Origin: Bacteroidota bacterium
GTDB lineage: Bacteria > Bacteroidota > Bacteroidia > Chitinophagales > Chitinophagaceae
DNA length: 64,000 nucleotides
Assembly (NCBI GenBank): GCA_023422835.1
Contig: JAFAGI010000012.1
Coordinates: forward strand, 1-64,000
Reading direction: 5' to 3'
The notes beneath the pieces were generated by a model. That model was not told the DNA's origin. It was given only the letters and a program-made list of their open reading frames with translations, and did not search any database. Position 1 is the stretch's first letter. The number at the start of each line of letters is the position of its first letter. Both the position numbers and the translations under genes were made by a program. Positions 1 to 7,670 of this stretch are shown here, piece by piece.

Positions 1-1
1 T

Positions 2-445
2 CTGTTTGGGAGGGTAACGTATCAGCTTATGGAATTTTGGCGGACTTTAGTTGAAAAACCCTCCGGCGAAAAATCAATGGACGACTTTGCCGCGGTTATA
101 GATAATATCCCAAAAATTGTTTTTTCCAGAACCCTCGAAAGCGTAGACTGGAAAAGTGCAAGGTTGGCGGATCAAAATATAGAAAAAGAGATATTAAAGC
201 TTAAACAGCAAACGGGGAAAGACATTCTTATTGGTAGCCGAAGCCTGATATTACAACTGATGAAACTTGATTTGATTGACCAGTACCAGCTCTGTATACA
301 CCCTATGGTGGCAGGAGGCGGTTTGCCGTTGTTTGAAGACATAGACAGAACTGTTTTTAAACTCAATAAAACAAAAATATTCGGCAATGGAGCCGTAATG
401 CTTTACTATGAACCGACAACGAAAAGCGCTACAAAAGGCCAATGA
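2..445 (+). CDS. Dihydrofolate reductase-like (RibD C-terminal) protein, 5' partial
   Basis: The gene is cut by the window edge. The frame is open from base 2 and reads LFGRVTYQL before the first in-frame ATG (29). With the following MEFW this matches the GRxTYxxMxxxW signature of RibD-C/DHFR-like proteins, so the real start lies upstream. The C-terminal half has IGSRSLILQL and DLIDQYQLCIHPMVAGGG, the usual end of the fold. Members are small, mostly uncharacterised NADPH-binding reductases. No substrate can be named from sequence. It lies 35 bp before a Crp/Fnr regulator on the same strand. Confidence 0.85.
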   Translation: MFGRVTYQLMEFWRTLVEKPSGEKSMDDFAAVIDNIPKIVFSRTLESVDWKSARLADQNIEKEILKLKQQTGKDILIGSRSLILQLMKLDLIDQYQLCIHPMVAGGGLPLFEDIDRTVFKLNKTKIFGNGAVMLYYEPTTKSATKGQ

Positions 446-480
446 CATCCATCATGTTAACCATCTTATAACAAAGAGAA

Positions 481-1047
481 ATGTCAGAGAAGTTACAATC
501 AGTGCTCAAAATGTTTTCCGACTTTGACGAAAACGAGCTGGTTAGAATATTAAGTTGTTTTAAGCGAAAATCCGTCAGCAAAAATGATGTTTTATTGCAT
601 GAGGGAAGCATTTGTAAGGAATTTTACTTTGTGAAAACCGGTTGTGTCCGTATATTTTTTGTAGATAAAAACGGGCATGAAAAGACAAGATACATTATGC
701 TCGATAATCATATTGGAACAGCTTTAACAAGTTTCATTTCTCAAAAGCCCTCCGTAGAAATGATAGAAGCTCTTGAAGATACCGAGCTTTTAGCAATCAG
801 TCATGCGGATTTTTATCGTCTGAATAGCCAAATGGATAATTGGAGAAATTTTTATCAGCGAATTTTGGAAATGGCTTATTCGTTTCAAAACAGGAAAATT
901 GAGCAAAGGGTAACCCTAACAGCGAAGCAACGATATGAAATTATTTTGAATGAAAATCCTGCCTTAGTTCAACAGGTATCCAACAAGATATTGGCGTCTT
1001 ATCTGGATATCCGGGAGGAAACTTTAAGTAGGCTTAAATCAAAATAG
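481..1047 (+). CDS. Crp/Fnr family transcriptional regulator
   Basis: The protein has 188 residues, normal for the Bacteroidota branch of the family. Residues about 25-115 form the cyclic-nucleotide-binding-like beta-barrel (LLHEGSICKEFYFVKTGCVR is its typical front). A long helix follows (about 118-150), then a short winged-helix region ending in NKILASYLDIREETLSRLKS, the recognition-helix motif. I see no cysteine cluster for an Fe-S sensor, and the phosphate-binding arginine motif of true cAMP receptors is not evident, so the ligand is unknown. It probably controls the small genes that follow on the same strand. Confidence 0.88.
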   Translation: MSEKLQSVLKMFSDFDENELVRILSCFKRKSVSKNDVLLHEGSICKEFYFVKTGCVRIFFVDKNGHEKTRYIMLDNHIGTALTSFISQKPSVEMIEALEDTELLAISHADFYRLNSQMDNWRNFYQRILEMAYSFQNRKIEQRVTLTAKQRYEIILNENPALVQQVSNKILASYLDIREETLSRLKSK

Positions 1048-1118
1048 AACGATTTTGACCTATGTCAATAGCAATATGTGTAAGACTAAGCATTTTTGCA
1101 TTTACAAAACGCAATGCA

Positions 1119-1550
1119 ATGGAAAAACTCACACAACACAATTATTGGACAATAATCGCAACGGGACTGATAGCATTTGTTCTCAGTGGAATTTGGTACA
1201 GCCCGATGGTTTTCGGCGAAATATGGGAGACATACCGAAACCCACTAAACCCCGAAATACCCAGATGGACGATAGTGTTTGCTCCCTTAAGAGAATTGAT
1301 TGTTGCATATGTGCTGGCGAAATTAATTCTGCTATTGAATTTATCACAATATAAAGACACATTAAAGCTGGTTTTTCTATTGTGGATTTCCTTTCATGCT
1401 GTTGGAATGGCGGGAGCAGTTTTATGGGATCACATGCAATGGCACTTAGGTGCTGTGCATGCTGGCGATTGGTTAATGAAAATGACATTTATGGGAATTG
1501 TGTTGACCAAATGGCTTAATAAGAAATCAATATCATTAAATAATCAATAA
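1119..1550 (+). CDS. DUF1761 family membrane protein
   Basis: Small integral membrane protein of 143 residues from the start chosen here. The frame opens further upstream (first ATG 1062), but ATG 1119 (MEKLTQHNYW) puts the first membrane helix at the N-terminus, as in the family. The motif ATGLIAFVLSGIWYSPMVFG is the DUF1761 hallmark (GxxWYSPxxFG). Three further hydrophobic stretches follow, giving about four helices. The function of the family is not known. It sits between a Crp/Fnr regulator and a YCII protein, one base before the next start. Confidence 0.8.
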   Translation: MEKLTQHNYWTIIATGLIAFVLSGIWYSPMVFGEIWETYRNPLNPEIPRWTIVFAPLRELIVAYVLAKLILLLNLSQYKDTLKLVFLLWISFHAVGMAGAVLWDHMQWHLGAVHAGDWLMKMTFMGIVLTKWLNKKSISLNNQ

Positions 1551-1551
1551 T

Positions 1552-1905
1552 ATGAAAGAATTTGTTTTATTGTTCCGAATGGACATAAAGAGCGCAGAAG
1601 CACAGCCTTCAAAAGAGCAAATGGAAATTTACATGAAACAGTGGATGGTGTGGATCAACGATATCGCAGAGAGAGGTATGCTCGCCGATGGTGGAAATCA
1701 CTTTTCAAAAGATGGAAGAGTCCTAAAACCCCATGACAGAGTTATTCATCAACCTCATATTGCTGATGATGTATCTGTAGCGGGCTATATAATTATCCTG
1801 GCTGAAAACTTAGACGAAGCAACTAAAATAGCTAGGAAATGTCCAATACTAAATGGTCAAAACACAAGTGTTGAAATCAGGGAAACAGCAAAACCCGGCG
1901 AATAG
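1552..1905 (+). CDS. YCII/DGPF-domain protein
   Basis: Soluble protein of 117 residues with the YCII-like alpha/beta fold: MKEFVLLFRMD at the N-terminus, a helix with KQWMVWINDIAERG, then DGGNHFSKDGRVL and a C-terminal strand-helix (YIIILAENLDEATKIARKCP). The pattern matches the group often annotated DGPF domain or YciI-related. These proteins are found near sigma factors or DHFR-like genes in many soil bacteria, but their reaction is not established. It starts one base after the preceding membrane protein gene, so the two are probably co-transcribed. Confidence 0.82.
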   Translation: MKEFVLLFRMDIKSAEAQPSKEQMEIYMKQWMVWINDIAERGMLADGGNHFSKDGRVLKPHDRVIHQPHIADDVSVAGYIIILAENLDEATKIARKCPILNGQNTSVEIRETAKPGE

Positions 1906-1911
1906 AAATCT

Positions 1912-2442
1912 ATGCGAAATACGAAAAAACCATATAAACGAGATATATTAAATCAGATTATAAATTTTTTCTGGACGGCACTCTGTTTTTCTCCTGTATT
2001 TTGGTTTTGGTTTCAGGAAGGAATAGACAATATTTACTTTTATGTATTTCTTGGCATAGCGTTACTTTTTGGGGCTCTTCCAGGGAAGATATTAAGTAAG
2101 TTTACGTTAAGTGCAGATAAAAAGGTTTATGAAAAATATGGGATAAAATTCATCAGAAAATTTGTTCAAAATGGAGATATTGTGAATTCCCATTCCAAGG
2201 CACCCGGAGCTACTTCAATTAAAGATAAAGTTCAGGCGAGGGAATATTTAAAAACCCTTGCCATGTATGAACGTTACCATTGGATCTGTCTGATCTTTTT
2301 TTTATTGACGACCATTTATGTTTTTTTCAATGAACATTTTCTTTTTGGATTTTCTATTTTAATAGCAAATTTTTTATACAACCTTATTCCAATCTTTTTA
2401 CAGCAATATAATAAAATCAGAATAAAGAAAATTGTGGATTGA
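1912..2442 (+). CDS. CrtO-like membrane protein (glycosyl-diaponeurosporenoate acyltransferase-type)
   Basis: Membrane protein of 176 residues with two N-terminal helices (about 12-55), a basic cytoplasmic stretch and two C-terminal helices. The end, ANFLYNLIPIFLQQYNKIRI, matches the N-x3-N-x2-P-x3-Q-Y/R-N-x-R motif common to CrtO-type acyltransferases, and the preceding ERYHW fits the same family. In staphylococci CrtO acylates a carotenoid glycoside. Here there are no carotenoid genes nearby, so the substrate is open. The gene is visibly AT-rich compared with those after 3 kb. It is the last gene before a gene-free, repeat-bearing boundary region. Confidence 0.6.
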   Translation: MRNTKKPYKRDILNQIINFFWTALCFSPVFWFWFQEGIDNIYFYVFLGIALLFGALPGKILSKFTLSADKKVYEKYGIKFIRKFVQNGDIVNSHSKAPGATSIKDKVQAREYLKTLAMYERYHWICLIFFLLTTIYVFFNEHFLFGFSILIANFLYNLIPIFLQQYNKIRIKKIVD

Positions 2443-2637
2443 TTTGTAAATTCTATTAAGTTTAAATTATTTGAAAGGGTAGTGATTAAACGCTGTTCTT
2501 TTTATTATTTGACTAAAGATCTATAAGGGAAATATGTTACTAAATAGTTACCAATTATATATTCCATTCATGTAAGTTTTTTTGGAAAAATTGCTTGAAG
2601 TTATATTAATATTTTTGAAAAAAAGCTCCAAAATGTA

Positions 2638-2667
2638 TTGCCCATTGGGTTAAGTTGGCTATATTTG
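2638..2667 (+). promoter_or_regulatory. Bacteroidota-type promoter
   Basis: TTG at 2638-2640, exactly 19 bases, then TATATTTG at 2660-2667. This is a full match to the TTG-N19-TAnnTTTG consensus of the Bacteroidota housekeeping sigma factor. The only thing downstream before the terminator at 2813-2842 is the repeat and tRNA-like segment, so it would make an RNA of about 170 nt. Confidence 0.6.
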
Positions 2668-2690
2668 CACCATCGAATCACAAATTATAT

Positions 2691-2708
2691 GTGAGTAAAA
2701 CGGTGAGT
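2691..2708 (+). repeat. Direct repeat, copy 1 of 2
   Basis: The 18-mer gtgagtaaaacggtgagt recurs at 2886-2903 with one change (gtgagttaaacggtgagt). Its core cggtgagta also appears inverted at 2922-2930. The copies flank the tRNA-like fragment and terminator, as expected for recombinase-binding arms or duplicated ends of an integrated element. Confidence 0.6.
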
Positions 2709-2753
2709 AGTTCTTCAACAAGGAAGTCAATTTATTGATTAATAGATATTTGA

Positions 2754-2785
2754 GGGGTAATGGATTCGTCCTGCCACCCCGACCA
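2754..2785 (+). other. tRNA 3'-end-like fragment (possible attachment site)
   Basis: The bases end in ccaccccgacca. A ggggt/acccc pairing encloses a GGATTCGTCC T-arm-like core, followed by an encoded CCA. No D arm or anticodon arm can be found upstream, so this is not a whole tRNA. tRNA 3' ends are common integrase targets, and the fragment may be the scar left by an element. A regular 5-bp T stem cannot be drawn, which lowers confidence. Confidence 0.4.
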
Positions 2786-2805
2786 TACTTACACTAAGTA
2801 AGGTC
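2781..2805. repeat. Imperfect 25-base palindrome
   Basis: gaccatactta, a three-base loop and taagtaaggtc give ten pairs of eleven. The palindrome begins inside the last bases of the tRNA-like fragment, a placement typical of recombination core sites or of a transcript-end hairpin. Confidence 0.55.
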
Positions 2806-2812
2806 AGAAACT

Positions 2813-2842
2813 CTCAAATTCTATGAATTTGAGGGTTTTTTG
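2813..2842 (+). terminator. Rho-independent terminator
   Basis: ctcaaattc, loop tat, gaatttgag, then ggg and a run of six T. The nine-pair perfect stem followed by T residues is a textbook intrinsic terminator reading rightward. Confidence 0.85.
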
Positions 2843-2885
2843 TTTTATATCATATCAAGAAACCCCAAAGAATATCAAGGTAAAT

Positions 2886-2903
2886 GTGAGTTAAACGGTG
2901 AGT
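2886..2903 (+). repeat. Direct repeat, copy 2 of 2
   Basis: Second copy of the 18-mer at 2691-2708, 195 bases downstream and with one mismatch. An inverted half copy (ttactcaccg, 2921-2930) follows 17 bases later, so copy 2 and the half copy can form a hairpin with a cggtgagt stem. Confidence 0.6.
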
Positions 2904-3073
2904 CATTTTGAGTTTTAAATTTACTCACCGAATAACTTATAAATAACTGTAAATCACTTATTTAACACATTTATTTTGATGCCACTTGACCTCTTCACCT
3001 CATTCCTTCTATCGATCGGAATGTGAGAATTGCTCCAAAGTGTATTAGTTGAACATCATATCTGATCGTCAAT

Positions 3074-3370
3074 TCACTCCCCCGCAGGAATTTCTAATTG
3101 AGAAGACGTAGATACTGGAGTGCCGAATATGGGTGCACCATTGGAATCCCAGCTTATTTTCTGTATTCTTGCCGTACGGCTGCCATTAGGAGTATTGGCT
3201 GTATTTCTTGCATGATAAAATATCCAATGCTCTGATCCGGAGGTAAAGAAACTATTGTGGCCCGGCCCATAAACACCATTTGCGCTGGTAAACACCCGCT
3301 TTTTATTTACCCAATGAGCAGCGTTCATGGGATCTCCGCCACCGATTAAGTTCATAGTGGCTAGACTGTA
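3074..3370 (-). repeat. Near-identical 3' segment shared by two GH43 genes, copy 1
   Basis: This stretch matches 4700-4996 with about ten mismatches by eye, whereas the 5' parts of the two genes are clearly divergent at protein level. The abrupt change in identity suggests gene conversion or a recent partial duplication. Confidence 0.75.
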
Positions 3371-4633
3371 ATTATCACTGTTATAGCGGCTAACAGAAAA
3401 TACCAGGTACCAGGTGCTTCCGGAAGTCCTTTTTAAAATAATAGGGCCTTCATTTACCCCGGTAGCTCCAACAAAATCGCCATTGGCAGAGCCTTCGTAT
3501 TTTTCCCAAACATTGGTTGGAGAAGATATTTTAGTTCTTGCGCTTGATATTGTCCAGGGATTCGACATTGAAGCAATATAGAGGTGCTGTTTAAATCTTG
3601 TAGCGGTACTTTCCCAACCTGACCAAATAAACCATTTTTGAGTACCGGACACTAGTACGGTACCATCTATTGCCCACTGGTTAGAAGCATCGGCAATTTT
3701 TCCTTTATAAACCCAGTTAGCTGTTGCAGGATCGTTATTGGCATTCTCCAAAACATGCATCCTGTGGTTATCTGCAGTTCCATCATTTGCTGCGAAATAC
3801 ATGTACCATTTTCCATCCAGATAATGTAATTCGGGTGCCCATATATTTTTTGAATAAGCAGTGCCGGCAGGAGGCGTCCACACTGTGACAGGTGCGGTCT
3901 GTGATAATAACGACATCTTTTTTGTTTTCCTTATTCTAATATTGCTCCCCGTGGTGGACATAGCATAATAATATCCGTCTTTTTGTGTTACAAACGGATC
4001 GGCAAAACTTTCAGCGACTATAGGATTTTGGAAATACAGGTTATGAAAAATAAATTGATCTTCTGTTCCAGTAAAACTCCCAGCCGGCTTCTGTACTATT
4101 CTGGTACCAGTATTAGCATTGTTGTATTCCAGAGCAACATGCATCCCATTGCCTTTATTAACCAACCTATAGGTATTAGCAGCAACATTGATCAATTTCC
4201 ACCGTTGAGCATCTGTGCCATTATCCGTGTATTGTTGCAACTGGCGTCCGGCTTCAGTTGTAGCTTGTGGTACATCAAGCGCCTTACCACTGTTAAGGTT
4301 GATTATTTTATAGTAAACGTCATCGGCCTTGGTTACGCGCCATTTTTGTCCATTGTTTGGAAACCAACTCCACTGCTGCAAAAGACCGCCATTATTCACA
4401 TTCATACCTGCCACTTCCATAACTGGGCCGCCGGATGTTTCGGGCACCAATCCGCGTATACGGTAGATTCCATCCGCTACATACGTAGGTGAAGTAAGCG
4501 AAACCGTTGACGTTGGAGCAATAGAAGCAGAAACCGTCTCTAAGAATCCGTCAGATTGAACCGTGCTTTTTCTGCACGCATTAAAAAGAACAAACGTTGC
4601 TATTATAAAAATATATAGTCTAGATAATCTCAT
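3074..4633 (-). CDS. RICIN-GH43 lipoprotein (beta-xylosidase/arabinofuranosidase-type), copy 1
   Basis: Secreted glycoside hydrolase. The start at 4633 (MRLSRLYIFIIATFVLFNAC) gives a compact lipoprotein signal ending in a lipobox cysteine. An ATG seven codons earlier (4654) is also possible. A ricin-type lectin domain follows (about 55-205; QKW and QRW motifs), then a five-bladed GH43 domain. Catalytic residues, numbered from the longer start, are D219 (ADPF), D330 (AIDG) and E402 (NEGP). GH43 enzymes remove arabinose or xylose from plant polysaccharides. It is tandem to a paralogue at 4700-6193. The last 350 bases are about 97 percent identical between the two, while the N-terminal halves have diverged. 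Confidence 0.88.
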   Translation of the reverse strand: MRLSRLYIFIIATFVLFNACRKSTVQSDGFLETVSASIAPTSTVSLTSPTYVADGIYRIRGLVPETSGGPVMEVAGMNVNNGGLLQQWSWFPNNGQKWRVTKADDVYYKIINLNSGKALDVPQATTEAGRQLQQYTDNGTDAQRWKLINVAANTYRLVNKGNGMHVALEYNNANTGTRIVQKPAGSFTGTEDQFIFHNLYFQNPIVAESFADPFVTQKDGYYYAMSTTGSNIRIRKTKKMSLLSQTAPVTVWTPPAGTAYSKNIWAPELHYLDGKWYMYFAANDGTADNHRMHVLENANNDPATANWVYKGKIADASNQWAIDGTVLVSGTQKWFIWSGWESTATRFKQHLYIASMSNPWTISSARTKISSPTNVWEKYEGSANGDFVGATGVNEGPIILKRTSGSTWYLVFSVSRYNSDNYSLATMNLIGGGDPMNAAHWVNKKRVFTSANGVYGPGHNSFFTSGSEHWIFYHARNTANTPNGSRTARIQKISWDSNGAPIFGTPVSTSSQLEIPAGE

Positions 4634-4699
4634 TTGTGTATTATTAATATGCATAACTATGATAATTAAAAATTATTTTTAAATATATGAATGCCTGAT

Positions 4700-4996
4700 T
4701 CATTCCCCCGCAGGAATTTCTAATTGAGAAGACGTAGATACTGGGTTGCCGAATATGGGTGCACCATTAGCATCCCAGCTTATTTTCTGTATTCTTGCCG
4801 TACGGCTGCCATTAGGAGTATTGGCTGTATTTCTTGCATGATAAAATATCCAATGCTCTGATCCGGAGGTAAAGAAACTGTTGTGGCCGGGCCCATAAAC
4901 ACCATTTGCGCTGATAAACACCCGCTTTTTATTTACCCAATGAGCAGCGTTCAGGGGATCTCCGCCATGGATTAAATTCATTGTGGCCAGACTGTA
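4700..4996 (-). repeat. Near-identical 3' segment shared by two GH43 genes, copy 2
   Basis: Partner of 3074-3370. The identity includes silent positions, so it cannot be explained by protein-level selection alone. Confidence 0.75.
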
Positions 4997-6193
4997 ATTA
5001 TCACTGTTATACCGGCTAACAGAAAATACAAGATATACCGTACTTTCAGCATCTTTTTTTAATATAATAGGTGCTTCATTTACCCCGGTAGCTCCAACAA
5101 AATCGCCATTAGCAGAGCCTTCATATTTTTCCCAAACATTGGTTGGTGAAGATATTTTAGTTCTTTCGCCTGAAATTGTCCAGGGGTTAGACATTGAAGC
5201 AATATAGAGATGCTGTTTTAGTTTTGTTGCTTCGCTTTCCCAACCTGACCAAATAAAAAAATTTTTACCATTATGCTTCAAAACTGTTCCGTCTATTGCC
5301 CACTGATCAGAAGTATCTGAGATCTTTCCTTTATAAATCCAGCTTCTGGCGGAAGGATCTTGGCTTGTACTTTCCAAAACATGCATTCTTTGTCCGACAT
5401 CTGCGCCGCTGGCAGCAAAGTAAATATACCATCTGCCATTAAGATAATGTAACTCGGGAGCCCATATATTGGACGTGTATGTTGTACCGGTTGCAGGTGT
5501 CCATATTATCCTGTTCTCAGCCTGATTCAGCAACGACATATATTTTGTCTTCCGTATTCTTATATTATTGCCTGAAGTAGTCATAGCGTAATAATAACCA
5601 TCTTTATAAACTACGTATGGATCGGCGAATCCGCCTTCTACTATAGGATTTTTAAAATATAAATTATGCAGTACAAACTGGTCTTCAGGTGCGTTATCAT
5701 TGGATAATGTTTTTTGTACAATATTTATACCATTTACACCAACATACAAGCCGGTAGCTTTATTGACTAATTTATAAACATTATTGTGAACTTTCACAAA
5801 CTTCCACCTTTGCAAGTCGGAACCGTTATCGGTATTCAGCTGTAATTGAGCACCGGAAGTATTTATACTTTTTGCAGCTTCCAATGCTTTGTTGCTATTC
5901 ACGTTTATGAGTTTATATACTTTACTCTCTACTGCTATAATATGCCATCTTTGTGCACTATTATCAGGCGACCAAGCCGTTTGCCGCACTAACGATCCGG
6001 ATGCATCAACTGCAAAACCGCTTGTTTCTTCTGATATGAAGTTGCTGATACGATATATACTTTCTGGTATACTGTCGGACTTTACCGCATGAATGGGATG
6101 AACAATTATTTCATTTGAGTTGCTTGCTTTTTTACAAGCAATAAAAAACAGCAATAGGAAAACTACTTGCAGAGCCTTTAAAGTTTTTTTCAT
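4700..6193 (-). CDS. RICIN-GH43 lipoprotein, copy 2
   Basis: Paralogue of the gene at 3074-4633, 497 residues. The signal MKKTLKALQVVFLLLFFIAC ends in a lipobox cysteine. A ricin-type lectin domain (QRWHI, QRWKF) is followed by GH43 with the base D in FADPYV, the modulator D in WAIDGTV and the acid E in VNEAPII. Glycine next to the acid in copy 1 is alanine here; the glutamate is kept. The C-terminal 170 residues nearly equal those of copy 1. Upstream, at 6234-6287, lies a leader element also found before pyk and a lipoprotein gene, so expression may be controlled in the leader. Confidence 0.88.
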   Translation of the reverse strand: MKKTLKALQVVFLLLFFIACKKASNSNEIIVHPIHAVKSDSIPESIYRISNFISEETSGFAVDASGSLVRQTAWSPDNSAQRWHIIAVESKVYKLINVNSNKALEAAKSINTSGAQLQLNTDNGSDLQRWKFVKVHNNVYKLVNKATGLYVGVNGINIVQKTLSNDNAPEDQFVLHNLYFKNPIVEGGFADPYVVYKDGYYYAMTTSGNNIRIRKTKYMSLLNQAENRIIWTPATGTTYTSNIWAPELHYLNGRWYIYFAASGADVGQRMHVLESTSQDPSARSWIYKGKISDTSDQWAIDGTVLKHNGKNFFIWSGWESEATKLKQHLYIASMSNPWTISGERTKISSPTNVWEKYEGSANGDFVGATGVNEAPIILKKDAESTVYLVFSVSRYNSDNYSLATMNLIHGGDPLNAAHWVNKKRVFISANGVYGPGHNSFFTSGSEHWIFYHARNTANTPNGSRTARIQKISWDANGAPIFGNPVSTSSQLEIPAGE

Positions 6194-6233
6194 GTGTATT
6201 TATTTAGTTCGCCGCTTTGCGGCTGTTTTTAAT

Positions 6234-6300
6234 GGTCGCATGGAATAGCCTTTATTCATTCGCGGTTGGTATGCAACTATGCTTATGTTAGTTTCATGTG
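6234..6300 (-). promoter_or_regulatory. Dispersed 5'-leader element, copy before GH43 copy 2
   Basis: Read on the minus strand: cacatgaaactaacataag, then accaaccgcgaatgaataaa, ggctattccatgcgacc. The same order of blocks (ATGAAA with an early stop, CATAAG, ACCAACCGCGAATGA, GGTTATTCCATG) is found at 36732-36803 on the minus strand and 33425-33498 on the plus strand, each 25-60 bases before a start codon and in gene orientation. The upstream ATG here opens a four-codon ORF (MKLT, stop). Confidence 0.6.
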
Positions 6301-6389
6301 TATTTTTATATTTCAGTTTAATTTGATAGACGAATAGAATACAGCCCGCAGGGTATACAAAACGTGAATTGCGGCGTAGCGTGTTGATC

Positions 6390-6627
6390 TTAGCATTCAT
6401 GTGCATGAAACACATTTTGCATGGCTACCTGCTCAAACAAAACATCGCGGTGACCTGTTGCATTAACGACTACTATTGATTTTGAAATGATGGGTCCGGC
6501 CTCGAACTTTTTCCATCGCCCAACCGGAGATTCACTCACTGCATAGCCTGCAGCATAATCTGGATTGCGGGAATTATTCCCGCTGTACTCCAGATAATAC
6601 AAGCCGTCATTCTTACAAACCGTAGGC
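6390..6627 (-). pseudogene. GH43 gene fragment
   Basis: The minus-strand reading PTVCKNDGLYYLEYSGN... to ATGHRDVLFEQ and HAHEC parallels residues about 213-290 of the intact GH43 lipoprotein immediately upstream (GPTVFKHENLYYLVYSAN... THESNE). Start, N-terminal blades and C-terminus are absent. The fragment begins right at the stop codon of the intact gene (6628-6630), so it is the remnant of a tandem partial duplication. Substitutions such as G to R next to conserved positions indicate loss of constraint. Confidence 0.75.
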
Positions 6628-7620
6628 TTAATTCGCCGTTCTTAAAAAACTGAAAGTTTTTGCATCTGCCGTAAGAATCTTTTTACCGTTTACATTTTTA
6701 AATGCAAGATCAATAACAGCTGTTTTTCTATTGCCGACTTTTTCATTCGATTCATGTGTATGAAACACATATTGCATTTTATCCTGCTCAAACAAAATAT
6801 CGCCATGGCCGGTCCCGTTAATTCCTACTATTGATTTTGAAATGACAGGATTGCCTTCATACTTTTTCCATGGCCCAACCGGAGACTCACTTACTGCATA
6901 GCCTACAGCATAATCAGGATTCCGGAAATCATTGGCGCTGTAGACAAGGTAATACAGATTTTCATGTTTAAAAACCGTGGGGCCTTCTGCTACCGGCCAG
7001 CTTACTTTCTGTGTATTTTCCCATCCGTCTTCAGCTGCTATACATTCTCGCAAAGTTTCCTCTTTGATTGAAGTAAAATCAGCATTCAGTTCAGCTACAT
7101 AAATTTTGTTGCCTTTATTGAGCCGCACATGGTACAAATATATTTTTCCTCCGTCAACAAACACAAAGGGATCAATTTGCTTCACTGAAGAAGGTAATGG
7201 TTTATTTTCGTTGGTAAAATTTCCTGTCGGCTTTTGAGCCGAAGCAATAGCAATATTTTCATTGGCCGTATAAGCCATGTAATATAAACCATTGTAAGAA
7301 AATACCTGTGGCGCCCAGAAACCCTGGGTGCCGTATGCAGTACCTTTCCTCAATACGTAGCTTTCTTTTTTCCAATTGAGTTTATCGCGCGAAGTATATA
7401 CCTTAAACCCGTCTGGATCTGCGGTACCATATAAATAATAAACTCCTTTATCTGCAAATATAGTGGGATCGGCCAGTGAAATAATGGGGCCAACCGGAGG
7501 TTGAGGTTTTTCACCGTTATTTTTACTACAGGAAAAAGCAGCCATAAAAAAGCATATTATTAAAGCGCTTTTTATTTTCCGCCGTGTGGCACGGCTGATA
7601 CAATTTATTATTTTCAACAT
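6628..7620 (-). CDS. GH43 family lipoprotein (arabinosidase/xylosidase-type)
   Basis: Protein of 330 residues with a basic n-region, a hydrophobic stretch (about 17-30) and a lipobox AAFSC at C31, so it is probably anchored to a membrane and exposed. A single GH43 five-bladed domain fills the rest: base D51 in LADPT, D150 in QIDPF and acid E212 in AEGPT. The short length and lack of an accessory domain distinguish it from the two RICIN-GH43 proteins downstream. It follows the GH123-like gene by 50 bases on the same strand and probably acts on arabinoxylan- or arabinan-type side chains. The exact linkage cannot be read from sequence. Confidence 0.88.
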   Translation of the reverse strand: MLKIINCISRATRRKIKSALIICFFMAAFSCSKNNGEKPQPPVGPIISLADPTIFADKGVYYLYGTADPDGFKVYTSRDKLNWKKESYVLRKGTAYGTQGFWAPQVFSYNGLYYMAYTANENIAIASAQKPTGNFTNENKPLPSSVKQIDPFVFVDGGKIYLYHVRLNKGNKIYVAELNADFTSIKEETLRECIAAEDGWENTQKVSWPVAEGPTVFKHENLYYLVYSANDFRNPDYAVGYAVSESPVGPWKKYEGNPVISKSIVGINGTGHGDILFEQDKMQYVFHTHESNEKVGNRKTAVIDLAFKNVNGKKILTADAKTFSFLRTAN

Positions 7621-7670
7621 GCTATATTTTTTAATTTATAAAAAAATAATGGAATTAGCCGGCACTTGTA

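Larger units (their letters stand above)
2443..3073. other. Gene-free boundary region with repeats and terminator
   Basis: No convincing gene lies in these 631 bases. The stretch holds a strong promoter match (2638-2667), two near-identical 18-base direct repeats (2691-2708, 2886-2903), an inverted short copy (2921-2930), a fragment resembling a tRNA 3' end (2754-2785), an overlapping 25-base imperfect palindrome (2781-2805) and a rho-independent terminator (2813-2842). From the first direct repeat a GTG frame of 16 codons runs to a stop. This mix suggests an attachment-site scar at the edge of an acquired segment. Confidence 0.55.

Noticed and set aside
6200..6415. 71-codon minus-strand frame
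   Set aside because: It spans the leader element and the tail of the GH43 fragment; no sign of a real protein.
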